DNA of 64,000 bases from Anthoceros angustus (Eukaryota > Streptophyta > Anthocerotopsida > Anthocerotales > Anthocerotaceae). Positions 34,752-46,706 of the stretch are shown in pieces. Both the position numbers and the translations under genes were made by a program. How positions within the stretch are numbered: position 1 is the stretch's first letter; every line of letters begins with the position of its first letter. The notes under the pieces are model-generated. The model had not been told where the DNA came from. It did no database searches and saw only the letters and a program-made list of their open reading frames with translations. The stretch lies in assembly GCA_010909165.1 (NCBI GenBank), contig VJWM01000044.1, positions 310,001 through 374,000 of the forward strand. Reading direction: 5' to 3'.

Positions 34752-35213
34752 GGCAAAGGGGAGACTCCATTGATTTCCAGTGTTGGGGGCTTGTAGGTTA
34801 TTGGTTAAAAAGAAGCCCACGCCCGGGGTGCGCCCTGCAGTTGTTGGGGAGGCATTTTTTCAGCTCATAAGCCGTAGTATCGCCCTCCGGTTTGGGAGCG
34901 ATTCAAGCTCATCTTAGCCCCATCGGTATGGGATAGCTAATCCAAGGGCTTTGAGTCGTTGGCTTTGACATCGTAATGACTCTTAAGTCACATCCGGACT
35001 GGGTTGTCCTACGGGTCAATGTGGAAATGCTTTCAACACTATCTCCACGACGCCCATTTTCAACGAGCTGAAGGATGCGGGCGGGTAGCTGGCAAGTTAA
35101 TTCCTTTTGTTCGTTCTTTTTTAGTTCCCCGTATAACCTGTACTATTAGCATGGTCGCTCAGTGGGTGGGGTCTCCATGCTTGACTTGACGACAGGGACT
35201 AGCCAAGGGGATC
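34752..35213 (+). pseudogene. LINE reverse transcriptase, 5' piece (unit 2)
   Basis: RT fingers/palm. Across frames it reads GVRPAVVGEAFFQLISRS-like residues (best in unit 3), QYGIANPR, a DWVVLRVNVENAFN-like block holding the first catalytic Asp position (here V-N-V), IFNELKDAGG, LIPFVRSFF, and finally GTSQGD, the conserved RT turn. The next expected residues, PMGG, appear 606 bases later at 35,820. Frames shift several times. Confidence 0.7.
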
Positions 35214-35819
35214 TGTCATGCCGTGTGACACTAATCTCAGCGCTTGGGTTTAGTGTTCGATTAGTGCTAAGTAATCTACTTACTTATCTTTTAGTAAGTA
35301 ATAAGTATTAATTAATATAAAGTGCTTATATTAATTAAGCATTAATTAGTGTTAATTAAACATGGTTAGCAATAGCTAAGTGGATAAGTACACGTAATAT
35401 GCTTTAGAATATTCTTTTCATATTATAGTGTATTCTTAGGATATTATCTTCCTTGCATATTATAGTGTATTCTTAGGATATTTTTGGCAGATGCTGATGC
35501 CAATAGAATATCTTATGAATATGCCAATGCCAAGGGCTAATATATATAGAGCCTTTCACAGAGGACAAGCTCATATTATAGCTTGTCCTCTAGATATGCA
35601 ATGCAAGAGTGTTGTGAGGAGGCCAAAACTATACTCTGAGAGCGATGTGTGAGAAATTTGCGTGTTGTTCTCGTGGGGAGAATGTGTTTGTGCCACGACG
35701 TGCAAGCTACTCTATCCTATTGTTATTGGTTTGCACCTATATTTGCATATTAGATTTTTTTGCTTGGTTGTCTGTTGAGGAAGTGCTCATATGAATGCAA
35801 GTGCTTATCTCATGCGACA
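35214..35819 (+). mobile_element. Solo LTR inserted in the LINE RT (unit 2)
   Basis: A 606-base TGTC...GACA insert with GATC on each side and a TATATATAGAGCC promoter context near 35,540. It is orthologous to the unit 1 and unit 3 inserts, so the insertion predates the segmental duplication. Confidence 0.6.
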
Positions 35820-36690
35820 GATCCCATGGGGGGTGCCCTCTTTACCATGGCGGACTTCATGGCTCTGTCCACAGCAGTCTCCACGGAGTCGGAATGTCTC
35901 TTTCCATCAATTGCAGATGACACTCATATCGTAGGGCCCGGGGATAAGGTCAAAGAACTTTTCAAAATCTTCTCCTTAGAGTTCTTCCTCTTTGGTTTGA
36001 AAATCAAGATTTCGAAGTGCAAGATCTAGTCCCTGTCAAGAGTTACGCTCTTTCTTCAATATCCCGAGGAGCATATTGCTTTTCGCAGGGACTCCGCATT
36101 TTAGAGGTCCCGGTGGGGCCCTCGGATTTTATTCAAGATTACATGGACACTGTTATGAAGAAGAATTTGGCTCACAACGACAACCTCTCTCTATAAGAGG
36201 ACCCACAGGTGGTGTTTGGTATCTTCTTTTCTAACTTCGCAGGTCGCCTGAAGTACCTTCTCCGAACGGTGCCTCTCTCTTTGGCTTTCATATCTAGGCT
36301 GAAGGATTTCAACAAGTAGATCATACAAGTGTTGGAGGACATCATCGGCCCAGATACCTTTCAGTGTGGCGTGGGGGATCTTGCACGGTGGCAAGCGTCC
36401 CTGCTTGTTGCTTTTGGTGGCACAAGTCTACTGGCCACAGAGGCCTCGGCGCCGACAGCCTTTCTATGCAGCTGCAAGCTCTCTCTCTGCCCGTATCTTG
36501 GCTTCTCGCTTCCATATAAGGGATTTTTGCATCGTGAAGGGTTTCGTCTCAAGCGTTGAGGAAAAGGCCCTTCCCCCTCTAGGTGTTCTTAAGATTGGCT
36601 AGGGGCATCTTATCCACAAAGGCCAAGGATGCCTCTCGCCCTCGTTCCTCGGGGACGGTCTAAGGGGGCTTCAAGCCTATCTCTAGGAGA
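35820..36690 (+). pseudogene. LINE reverse transcriptase, 3' piece (unit 2)
   Basis: The clearest copy. It continues DPMGGALFTMADFMAL and CLFPSIADDTHIVGP, whose ADD is the catalytic aspartate pair. Then come KVKELFKIFSLEFF, LKIKISKCKI (the thumb K-C motif) and, in another frame, ILEVPVGPSDFIQDYMD. The stretch 36,366-36,602 still reads RILASRFHIRDFCIVKG. This order is that of a LINE-type RT seen widely in plants and algae. Stops at about 36,030 and later make it a pseudogene. Confidence 0.8.
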
Positions 36691-36921
36691 AGCAGTATGG
36701 CTAGGCGCATCAAGGGAAGGGAGCAGGTTCCTGGTTTCTGACCCAACTTTGTATCCAGGCCTTTCGAATTGCACCGACTTCTTTTTCTACTGTGATGAGG
36801 TTTTGCCTGGGCCTTATCCAATCTCTGGCTTGTTCTCTTACATCCTGCAGCTATGGGCCCACCTCCTCCCCTCTCCCCCTCCCACACTGGGACCCACTTA
36901 GCGGGTAGCACATCGCATTCC

Positions 36922-37377
36922 ATGATGCCGTCCAAGATGTCATGTTCTCAATGTCCAAAGAGTGCGGAATCTTTCCTTTCAGGCCCATATACATTGCATG
37001 GCATGTCTCTCAAGGTTGATTTATTTTTGATCGGAGGGGACCAAGTCTATATTGTAGATGTGGTTGTAACAGATCCTATTCGGGACACCGTCAACGGGCA
37101 TGTCATCATCAACCCTCCGAACTGGGAGACGGAGGGATGCGCGATAGCGAAGGCTCACAAGTACACCTCCATGCAGGAAAGCCATGTATTCATTCCTCTT
37201 GCTATCGAGACTCACGAGACCATGGACAAGGATTTTTTGAAGTTTATCAAGGGTTGCACTAAAACCTACCACATCAGTAAGAATGGTGTAGGTCTCCCCC
37301 TTTCCTATGTGGCGGCTTTCTTTCAGCAACATCTTTTCATCTCCCTACAGAGCACGGTGGCAAACGCAAAATTTTAG
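36922..37377 (+). pseudogene. Restriction-like-endonuclease-like LINE C-terminus (unit 2)
   Basis: An open frame of about 150 codons: PSKMSCSQCPKS (a CxxC pair), LKVDLFLIGGDQVYIVDVVV followed by TDP, then IAKAHKYTS, HVFIPLAIETHETMDKDF and a helical end. The pattern of a hydrophobic strand ending D-V-V-V-x-D-P with a later K-x-x-K-Y is what the restriction-like endonuclease of some LINE proteins shows. It follows the RT piece by about 250 bases on the same strand. The call is from pattern only. Unit 1 lacks it. Confidence 0.5.
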
Positions 37378-38180
37378 GACAACCATAAATGTGGGAGACA
37401 CAACATCTTCAGCTCCCGTGGTAAGTAGGTCCTTTCTTATTCCAGACTACCATATCTTGGGGGCAATAGGTAGTTTCACGGTAAAACAATCGCGGGGACT
37501 AGTCCCACTTGGCCAAGAACCCTCTAGTGGGTTCTTCCTCACTCTCTCGGTGCAAATGGGACAATTCCCATCTAAGCGCATTTAAAAAGTCTTTGTGCTC
37601 TACTTATATACATATGTTTGTATACAACACGAGATCGCGGATATTAGATTCGGGGTTCCACAGCATCGGGCGAGACTTGGATCAAAGTTCTCTACTCAAT
37701 AATAGATTTTCTCCGTCTTTTTTTATCTTGTCATTTGCCTCTAAAATTTATTAAGTGCAGTAATTACGCAGGAAAGCGGATAAGAGGGTTCATATCCCTT
37801 CCCATTTTTCTAGGCGAAGGTGGAAAAGGTTCAAGCTTCCTTTATTTGAGCTCATATTGTCTGCAAGCGATCAACTCCTTTACCTATCCTCCTTTCTGAA
37901 TTTGCCGTCTTTCCCCTTAAACTTGAATGCCTTTTTAGCATGTCCTCTTTCTTCTACCGCCTTCAGCTCCTTGACATTGCCAACCCCAATCTTTTCCCTT
38001 ACCACCTCCTTGCCTATAGGTCTTTTTGTTCACCTTGGCTAAATATTGATTCCCAGGCTTTCTTTTGTTGGCTCTCTCAAGCTGCCGATTGGCTTAAAAG
38101 GCCTGAGTTTGAACCTCTTAGACTCCTAGATTGGCCTAGTAGCCCTACTCCCAACTTCCCCTCTCTCACATCCCCCCCAA
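37378..38180. other. Non-coding LINE 3' region and junction (unit 2)
   Basis: After the endonuclease-like stop the sequence is AT-rich, with no clear gene. The plus-strand frame at 37,940-38,209 (FFCWLSQAADWLKRPEFEPLRLL) may be the start of the zinc-tail LINE fragment. Most of 36,850-38,150 is absent from unit 1. Confidence 0.35.
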
Positions 38181-38189
38181 CCACCACAT

Positions 38190-38690
38190 CCGAAGGAACT
38201 TCAAATTGAGATACCTTCGTCTCACTTGGTCTCCTCTCTCTTCTGCCCCTCTTCTCACGCCCAGACACCGTTTCTACAAGGAGGAGTTTCGTGTCAATCT
38301 CCCCTCTAGCTTCCGTGCCCTGTCACACTATCTTAGTTCTCCCCTCTCCTTTAAACTCTGTACACTCATTGGTCAATTCCGAGTTAGCTCCCATCACCTT
38401 TAGATCGAAACCGACCGCTAGCTCAAGCCCGCGCCTCTTCAAGAACAACGGATTTGCAAGCTCTGTTCCTTGGACCCTGAATGTGAATCGCATTTTTTCT
38501 TCTATTGTCTCGCCTATGCTGATATTCGGGCTCCTTTCAAGTGTGCTGGTTTTTCCTTGTGCAAATTCTTCTCTTTTCACATTCCTTAGCTCTCTGGACT
38601 CTGTCTCTATGAGCTTTTTGACCGTCGGCAGGCTTTGTTTGACTCCTTATAGGTTTCACCTCCTTTTTCCCTCTTTTTCCTCCTTTTTCT
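38190..38690 (+). pseudogene. LINE C-terminal zinc-binding tail (unit 2)
   Basis: Plus-strand RFYKEEFRVNLP, SFKLCTLIGQFRVSSHHL, a stop, then ICKLCSLDPECESHFFF and YCLAYADIR, with the C-x2-C...H-x4-C zinc pattern. It matches unit 1 and lies in the same orientation. Confidence 0.65.
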
Positions 38691-38815
38691 CATCTCAAAT
38701 ATTTACTATCTTTTTGGTTCAGATGTACATATGTGTACTCGCTTTTTCCCCTCTTTTGCCCTATACTATCTTTGTCCCATGATGGTCCTTCCATCCTTAG
38801 CGGATATAAATAAAG

Positions 38816-38860
38816 TTGTTGTTGGCAAAGCGGAAGCGTGGTGGGCCCATAACTCATAGG
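38816..38860 (+). tRNA. tRNA-iMet-like 5' half (unit 2, copy A)
   Basis: D arm and CAT anticodon arm of initiator tRNA-Met; 3' half missing, as in unit 1. Confidence 0.65.
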
Positions 38861-39575
38861 TTAACAACGTCTGTGTAGAAAGGGGTTTCTCCTGTCAAAA
38901 GGGGTTTTGGAAAAAATCTCAACCCTATTTCGCCGGAAACTGAAGTTGGTTTGGTTTTGTTGGTTTTGTAGGTGTTCATCCATCGGTTTCGGGCATTCTC
39001 GGCTCGGCACCACTTCTGTCGAGTCATTTACACGCATTGGCGCCTTGTACTCAAGTTCATGGCGATTTAGTCGGTGTGATGAAGGGCTAGTGACCTCATT
39101 GTTCCATAATTTCGTCATGTCGTAGTTTACGCATTTTGTGTGGTTTTGTATGTTTTGTATACCGGGGGCCTAGGCGCATAAGTGCGGCGTCTAAACAACG
39201 CTATGCAAACTTGTGCATTGTGCAAAAAGAGCAAAATGATCTTCTAATGGGGAAACATGTCCTTTTGGAGGTCGAGGATGTGGAACTCCCAACAAAATAA
39301 CAAGTAGTAGACATCGGCGGAGGTTCACCTAGACCGCTCTCATATATCTATCCTATGCCCTAATGCGACGAAGAACACCCTATCCCTTTTATCCTTTACG
39401 GTGTTTAGTCTCTTTCGTGACCTAGTACCGGGTTATCATCAAAACATGCTAGGGGCCGGTGGGTGAACAAGTGCATGCACCAAGGGCAGGGGTGCGCCAG
39501 GCATGAGGGGTGGGGCCTGCATGCAGGCACTGTGCAAGAGGGCAGTGCGCACGCGCACCAAGGTCAAGAAGGGCC

Positions 39576-39610
39576 TAGGAGCATGAACCCATATGGTTCA
39601 TGCCTCCTAG
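39576..39610. repeat. Hairpin 1 (unit 2)
   Basis: Inverted repeat ending GGTTCATGCCTCCTA around an ATATG-like loop; matches unit 1. Confidence 0.65.
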
Positions 39611-40137
39611 TGCATTCCCACACGGTTTATCCAAAGAAAAAGAGCAAAAGTCTAAAAACCCCAAAAATCACAAAGTCCAATTTTTGAGGCAAGTCTTGGC
39701 CCACGACAATTTTTATTTTTGAATTTTTTGTATTTTTTTGATATTTTATTGTTTTAAAGGGTTCCTTTCGACGTTTTCAACCTTTTTGTGCACCTCTAAT
39801 GTGGATATGTTCTTATCTTTACTTAACCCTCATCTTTTTCTAGTGGTTAAAACTTTGAACTAGTAGTGAGAACCTTTTGCATCTTTTGAATCTTGAGGCG
39901 TTTGGCATGGGCCCGGCTCAAGTGCAAACCATGCCACTCTCGTTCTCGTACTGCACATGGATCAAGAGCATCAGGTCAATGAAGATATTATTGTCCCAAA
40001 GTCTAAGAAACAAAGTCCAGTAAAATTCTCAGAGCGAGAGTATAGTCTTAGGATTGATTGGTATGAATGAAAGGTTGGTGCGCAAATGCGCACCAGAATT
40101 ACAGCAAGCCCTAAAAACTCTAAACGTTTGTATACGT

Positions 40138-40168
40138 CCAACACCTGGCAATGATTGCCAGGTGTTGG
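40138..40168. repeat. Hairpin 2 (unit 2, perfect)
   Basis: A perfect 14-base stem CCAACACCTGGCAA / TTGCCAGGTGTTGG with loop TGA. Confidence 0.75.
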
Positions 40169-40405
40169 AGACTGTTTAGATGTAAGTGCACGCATAAGTT
40201 TGCGCACGAATTCTATGTCCAGTTTGAAAGAAAAAAGCCGAGCGAGAATGGGACTTTAGGTTTTGCCACGTACTTGCAATCTACAATCTCAAATAACGTG
40301 TATCAAAACAATTATTCAAAAGGTTGCGGGTGACATGTTTGCGAGAAATACCAAAAGGCTGATTATAATCACGGATTTCAAGGGGTTTGGAGAACCCTTT
40401 CTACG

Positions 40406-40528
40406 AATCTTTGGTTGGCAAAGCGGAAGCGTGGTAGGCATATAACCCATAGGATGCTGTTGGTTGGCAAAGCGGAAGCGTGGTAGGCATATAACCCATA
40501 AGTCCGTGGATCGAAACGAGGCTTTGAT
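40406..40528 (+). tRNA. Tandem tRNA-iMet-like pair (unit 2, copies B and C)
   Basis: Copy B (40,406-40,452) is a 5' half. Copy C (40,453-40,528) is full length with A box TGGCAAAGCGG and B box GGATCGAAACG. It is the same arrangement as in unit 1. Confidence 0.65.
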
Positions 40529-40639
40529 ATTTTGATATAGTAGTTAAAGTTTTTAATAAGCTTTAAGTCTATATGAAAAAGACTACATGCAAGAATGATA
40601 GTTAAAGATTACATGCAGCCGAAAGTAGTTAACTTTTTT

Positions 40640-41370
40640 AAGTAGCTTTAAGTATACATGAAAAATACTACATGCGAGAATGATGGTTAAAGATTACATG
40701 CTGCCGTACTTCTATGGCTGGACTTTTCGACCATCCAATCATTTCTTCTCATGAAAAACATGCAAGATGATACTTGAGTCTATGGCTGATTTCTTCTCAT
40801 GAAAAATATACAAGACCACCAGTTTAGCCAAATAGTAAGCTCTGCAAAACTAGACACACTGCAAAGTTTGCTATCCAGGCACATTGCAAAGTTTGCTATC
40901 AATTTCTATCTTGCTATCTAGGCATAGTGCAAAGTTTGCTATCAACAAGGTAGAAATAGTTAGAGACCGTGACTCCAATTCCAACTCAGAATATGATATG
41001 GTGTAGCTTTAAGTATACATGAAAAATACTACATGCGAGAATGATGGTTAAAGATTACATGCCGCCGTGCTTCTATGGCTGGACTTTTCGACCATCCAAT
41101 CATTTCTTCTCATGAAAAACATGCAAGATGATACTTGAGTCTATGGCTCGACAATGGAAGCGAGCTGATTTCTTCTCATGAAAAATATACAAGACCACCA
41201 GTTTAGTCAAATAGTAAGCTCTGCAAAACTAGACACACTGCAAAGTTTGCTATCCAGGCACATTGCAAAGTTTGCTATCCAGGCACATTGCAAAGTTTGC
41301 TATCAATTTCTATCTTGCTATCTAGGCATAGTACAAAGTTTGCTATCAACAAGGTAGAAATAGTTAGAGA
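40640..41370. repeat. 364-bp tandem duplication with GCAAAGTTTGC palindromes (unit 2)
   Basis: AGCTTTAAGTATACATG occurs at about 40,643 and 41,007. The second half has one extra GCAAAGTTTGCTATCCAGGCACATT repeat. Unit 1 has a single copy, while unit 3 shares the duplication. Confidence 0.85.
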
Positions 41371-41789
41371 CCGTGACTCCAATTCCAACTCGAATGGTGT
41401 GGTTCAAATTTGGATGCCCATAATGGAAGGAACAATTCGTTGCAAGGATGATAGGTGGAGTCTATGGCTGGGCTTTCCATAATAAAAGGGTGAGAGTCAT
41501 AGGGTCACTTGTTAGGCCGGTTCGGGCGGATTCGTGAACAACGGAACGCGAGAACCCTACACTCTAACGTGTGCCGCCAGCGGCAACATCACAATGTGGG
41601 GATCCATTTTCAGCTAATGAAGCATGCCTGGCATATCAAGTTAAAAAGAATACATGCCGCAAAGTCATTTTGCCGTGAAACTTTCCTACGGAGGAAAAAA
41701 AACACAATTCTGAGACAAATAGAAGAAGAGGATTTGATTTAAGTCCACTAAGGACGGATTTTCGTTATGGGACTTGGTACTTAACAACT

Positions 41790-44130
41790 TGTACCATGGT
41801 GTGCCTAAGCTACTTGCACCAAGGGCATCCACTCCCTTTAGGCACCCCATCTAAATACCGATCTAAGCTAGCATGCTTAATCACAGCGTTCTTATCAATT
41901 TGTGTGCATTTGGCGTTCTTATAAATACTCCAGCCAAGTTCCTCTTGGTAAAAGGCAAGATACTGTTGCTCCACAACAATATGGGACCCCTTAGAGACAC
42001 CGACTCCAAATCCAGCTGAGAATATCAAAAGTGGAGTCCAGAAGACCATCGGCTGAGCCACCTATCTGCTCCTTAAGCTTGTTAGCCTGCAAGTCCTGCA
42101 AGAAATTGTACAGGTTAATAAAGTTTCAGCCTAGGTACAAGTCCCCGTTGTGGGAGAACCTGGCTGAATTTCAAGCGGAATTACCTTTAAGGTACTTTTC
42201 CAAGATGCAAGTCTTAGGTCGACTTCGAAGGATGCCGAGCCCTCTGAGCTAGCAGCTTGGACAAACCTCCAAACTATGCCTCGCTCAAAAAATCTGGTTT
42301 TTCTGCGTGTTCTCACGCGTCTCTCAACCAAAGCTGAGTCCCCTGACTCTGCACCTGAAAGAGGGCTAGCCCACCGGATGCCCAGTTCTGTACTAGGGTC
42401 TACGATAGCCCCTTTGACAGTGTCTTCAGCTGTCCTTCGTTCATCTTCCTGTCAAACGAGGGCTTCAGACTGATGGAAAATGGTGGCCCAGTGCACTCAC
42501 TACTTCCTATTGGACCCCTCTTTGCGTACACATATCAAACGAGTCTGTGTATTTCAGGAGGGAGGATGCACTTACCGAGATCGAGTCGTCTCCTCCACCA
42601 CCTCGGTGGAAAAGCATAAGTCTCAGGTCCCATTCCGTGGCCCGAGATAGATCAGTAACCAGGTACCTGACCGGACGTCTCCTAAACTGCCAGAGTGCCA
42701 AGAGCATCAGCAAAGAGCTCTGCAATCCTACTAGGCGGACGAGACCATATGTTTTGAACACTGTAGATCATGAGAGTGTGCATTGTGTCAAGTGTAGACC
42801 TTGTCGATGGTCAAGGACTCGCCATGGGCCTTGCACTGGACCAAGAGAGGATGTTTCCAATTCCTTTTCGTAATCTGCAGGCCGACAATGTTGTGTCAGG
42901 GGTGACCATCGAGTTCAAGGTACCAGCTTCAGACACATTGTTACAGTATAATGTATACACCGGAGGAAGAAAGATACGAGTCACCTCTATGATGATAACT
43001 TCCTTCTCAACCGTGGGCTGCTTGTCCTCCTGAGATCGACAGGCAACCTCTTTCAGCCTGTCGAAATAATGTCGAGGAGTTTTGTGTCCAAAACTTTGAA
43101 GGGTCGTGCAGGCCAACGTTTTGGGCGACCCTCTCAAACTCCTCTTCAAGTTCAGTAAACGAGAAGGAAGGCAGACTTTCCAGTGTTTTGGTCCCCTGCA
43201 CAGGCGCGAGGGAGCACTGAGCTTCAAATTGCAGGGACAATGCAAAGTTTCAAAACTTTTGTGCATAACTCAAAAATGGGGCGTGAGCAGTGACGTCGAT
43301 ACTCCACGCGAGGGTAAAGATCAATCGCCCAAAGCGCAGCCACAACAAAGGTCTCAGACGTCGGCCCGTCCGAGAGTCACTCGTGTCCGCACACGAGCTG
43401 GCAAACTCTTCGAGAGCTGCCTTCAAGTCCTGCTCCAGCTTGGACCGCAGTCGAAGGCCTTGAAGCGAGTGCAGCCTGATCCCGCAACCCCTGAGCCAAA
43501 GCTGGCGACGAGGCCGAAACCAGGTTTAATTACAAGCCAGAAATCAATACGTGGATTGCAGATGCCATGATCAACCACAAGCTTTGCAAGCGTGGAACAT
43601 GAACTGACAGATACCTCCATGAAAATTCCTTCTGCTGAGCCAGAGCCGGAGCCGTAACCACGCTGAGCCGGCAGCAGCTGTCGTCATCGACGCGGAATCG
43701 AAGGGACTGGTCCATCGGGGACAACATGTAAAGCTTGTTTATTGCGTTTGCAGAGTAGTTCAGCATCATCCCAATCCAAGGACGGAGAGGAGGCGTCGTT
43801 CGTGGGACATCTGGAAAAAGCTGGGCCGGTGGCAGATTGTGGCGCATCTTTTCGCAGATGTGGGGAATGTATTTCCCATGCTAAGACTAGTCACTACAAA
43901 ATCAAGGCTATGGACCTGGTCTTCGCCTGTCTCATGGAAACAAGTTGCCCGCTTCCAGGGTTCTCTCAATGCCAGGTGAACGCTGCCGGATTCCTGAGAG
44001 TAAGAGCCAGAACGCTACGCTCCCGGACTTGTGAGTAAGAACCGGAACCTTCCGGATTTGAGAGAGAAGCTGCGGATCGCCAGGCTTTACGGCTTCTATT
44101 GACGAGGCGCGTCGGGCACTAATGATCAGA
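41790..44130. other. Unrecognised conserved block (unit 2)
   Basis: Same block as 27,480-29,790. The minus-strand stretch 41,810-42,061 is fully open here: MVFWTPLLIFSAGFGVGVSK then QQYLAFYQEELGWSIYKNAK, a hydrophobic Gly-rich segment followed by a polar part. That suggests a small membrane protein or an exon. Family not recognised. Confidence 0.35.
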
Positions 44131-44418
44131 TCTGTACATCCCCCAACCGTGAGTTCGAGCGTGTTTAGGTAATTAACATAAAGCCAGTCGTCCCCTGTTG
44201 CCCGACTCCCTAGTGTAGGTACCTACTCTCATCGGGTACTTCCCGCTCCTTCACGCTCCGATAATTCAAATTGAATTCGCATTCACGGTCCGGCGACAGA
44301 AGCTAACCGCCACCTCTGCCAGACTCCAGCAACAGCCCCATGAATTTATCCAGCCGTACTACGGTGGCTTACAATGATCCAACATGAAAGTTTGAGAGAT
44401 CAGGTTTATCACCTAATA

Positions 44419-44941
44419 CAGTCCACCCCTAATTGGGACTGGTTCGGAGTGCCTTTAGAGGTCCCATTAAGGAGGTGTCCCGATTATATTTTCCTATTTA
44501 AAAATAATAAAATATTTTAAATTTTAAAAAATAAAAAATACCCAAAAAAAAAGAAAATTTTAAATTTTGATTGATAGGTTTCACTAAAAATAACTTTTAC
44601 CACTTCTCTATATAGTTGTTTGAAAGCTAGCGCTCTCTAAGCAACATCAAAAACCTCTACCTACCATAAAGGAAAAAGCTTAGCTTAAGAGTCTTCAATC
44701 ACACCTTAAAGTCTATTGTGCTTTGAAATAATCGATTTTTTCTTTCATTTTTATTTTTATAGTAAAAAAATTAGAAATCCCATTTAGGAGGTGAAACTAA
44801 CATGAATGTATGTTTCAAAATGTCCCAATTATCATTTAGGAAAAGTCCCATTTATTACATTGTAAACTAAAAGGAGTAGGATGGGAGGTCCCATTTAGAG
44901 AGGAATCCCATTTATAGAGTTCCCAATTAGGGGGCCGACTG
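44419..44941. mobile_element. TA-flanked MITE (unit 2)
   Basis: Same TIRs and TA target as unit 1; 523 bases, differing in homopolymer lengths. Confidence 0.8.
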
Positions 44942-45499
44942 TATGTATCTGGCTTCAAACCTTGCAGAACAAAATCCTTTCGCACTTGATATCCAGCAAA
45001 GCCAACGATGAGGAACTCACACTAATCCGTGACATGGATGAAAATTAGGGCAAGCAAGTTGTAAGGGCAGCACGCAATGCAGAGAAACAACGTCTGCCCG
45101 CTTTTCTGAGGTTTATCATACTGGTGAGTGAGAAACAATGATACCGATGAACAAGTGAGGCTGTTAAACCTGATCTCTAAAATGCTGAAACAGTGACACT
45201 GATGCACAGGTGAGAGTGGTAGACCTGATTTCACTCATCAGTGTCAAAAGTTTAGACATCAGGCTTATCGTACTGATGAGTGAGATGAGGTTTACTAGTC
45301 TCACAGTTGTTGCACCTAGGATGTCAAGGACAGTGATGAAAATAGCTGTGCCCTGTTGGCATCGGTAGATGAACACTTAAGGAATTGGAAAAAGATTGAA
45401 GTAAATTCTACCTGTCCACCTTACTTACAATGAGGCAGCCTGCTGAACAAGATGTCTTTCTAAACTTGTGACCTGTCCCGCAACAGCACTTCTAGCTTG

Positions 45500-46190
45500 A
45501 ACTAACCTTCAGATCTTGAAAGACCTGCAAAACAGATGGGACAGTTCCATGTCCTGTGTGTTATTGCTGAACACCTTGCTACAGCTTGACCGCAACACAC
45601 CGGATTGCCATATGCATGTGACCATCGGTAAGCTCAGTCTGTCCGTTGAGGAACGCATTCCATGTTGCCACGATTGCAGCTCTCCCACACTCACACAAGC
45701 ATGAAAAGGAGACACAGATGTTGCCCTCCAGTTGCATACTTTGTTTTCTGACCAACTCCTACCGTTGATACTTCCTTGCTTTCTCCCTCACATGGTTTAT
45801 AATCTTGATCATGTTCTCTGCTTCATCTAATTGCCCTGTACGCCCAAGGAGATCCATCATGCAATCGCAATGCTCATTAGTAGGTTGATGCTGCATGCGG
45901 TTCAACCATGGAATCAACATAGCCAAGCTGTTAAATATCCGGCATGCATTTTCCAGTTCGCCACATTTGGCATATATGACCACCAGGCAAAATATTGCCC
46001 AACAGTATAGTGTTTGGCAACTGTCCTCCTCCACAGGCTGAAACTATGCAGCTGCCTGTCCTTCTGTAAGGCACCAGCGCTTGTTTGTACAGGCCTTCAT
46101 AGTACATGACGATCCATTTAGCAGGATCCAGACAAATGTTCTCCGCAAGTACTCCCTCTCCCTTCTGGCTTGCAGCGCTTATTCTTTTGA
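45500..46190 (-). pseudogene. PPR-protein remnant (unit 2)
   Basis: The stretch 45,759-46,034 is open over 91 codons: VIYAKCGELENACRIFNSL, then QPTNEHCDCMMDLLGRTG and LDEAENMIKI. It comprises two PPR repeats and ends REKARKYQR at a stop. Best-preserved copy. Target and function cannot be told. Confidence 0.7.
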
Positions 46191-46706
46191 TGAGGAAGCA
46201 ATAAAACTCCAGAGAAAAACAGAGTCTGCTAGCTGCTAGCTGCCTTGAATAACAGTATGCAGTTTTCCTTTAGTTTCCACGGTGTTCAGTGCTATGGGCT
46301 GAGTGCACTTTTTAGCTGCACCTTGGGGACCAAACGTTCAGGACGGTGGGGCAGCCTCATGAACCTCCCATCCGACACACTTATGGAGTAAGTAGTTACG
46401 AGCTTCAAGTTAGTGCACAGGGGATCAAAATTGCACACACCTTGCGATGTGCAGTGTCCAGAGTACGATCAAGAGGATAGATTAGTATCAAGAATGAATT
46501 GGTACAGCCTCAGGTATACCATGGTTATGAACGTGTTTACATATAAGGGCAGCACAGGGGCAATCCATCCATGAATGGGCCAGGTGCGCTCCGGCCACAG
46601 CTCTACCTATCTAATGCTGCTACTGGGTTTCAAGACTAAGCATTACAGATATGGTACAAGCGAGTAGAGAAACGACTCCAAGATGTGAAGCAAGGGCAGC
46701 CTGGCA

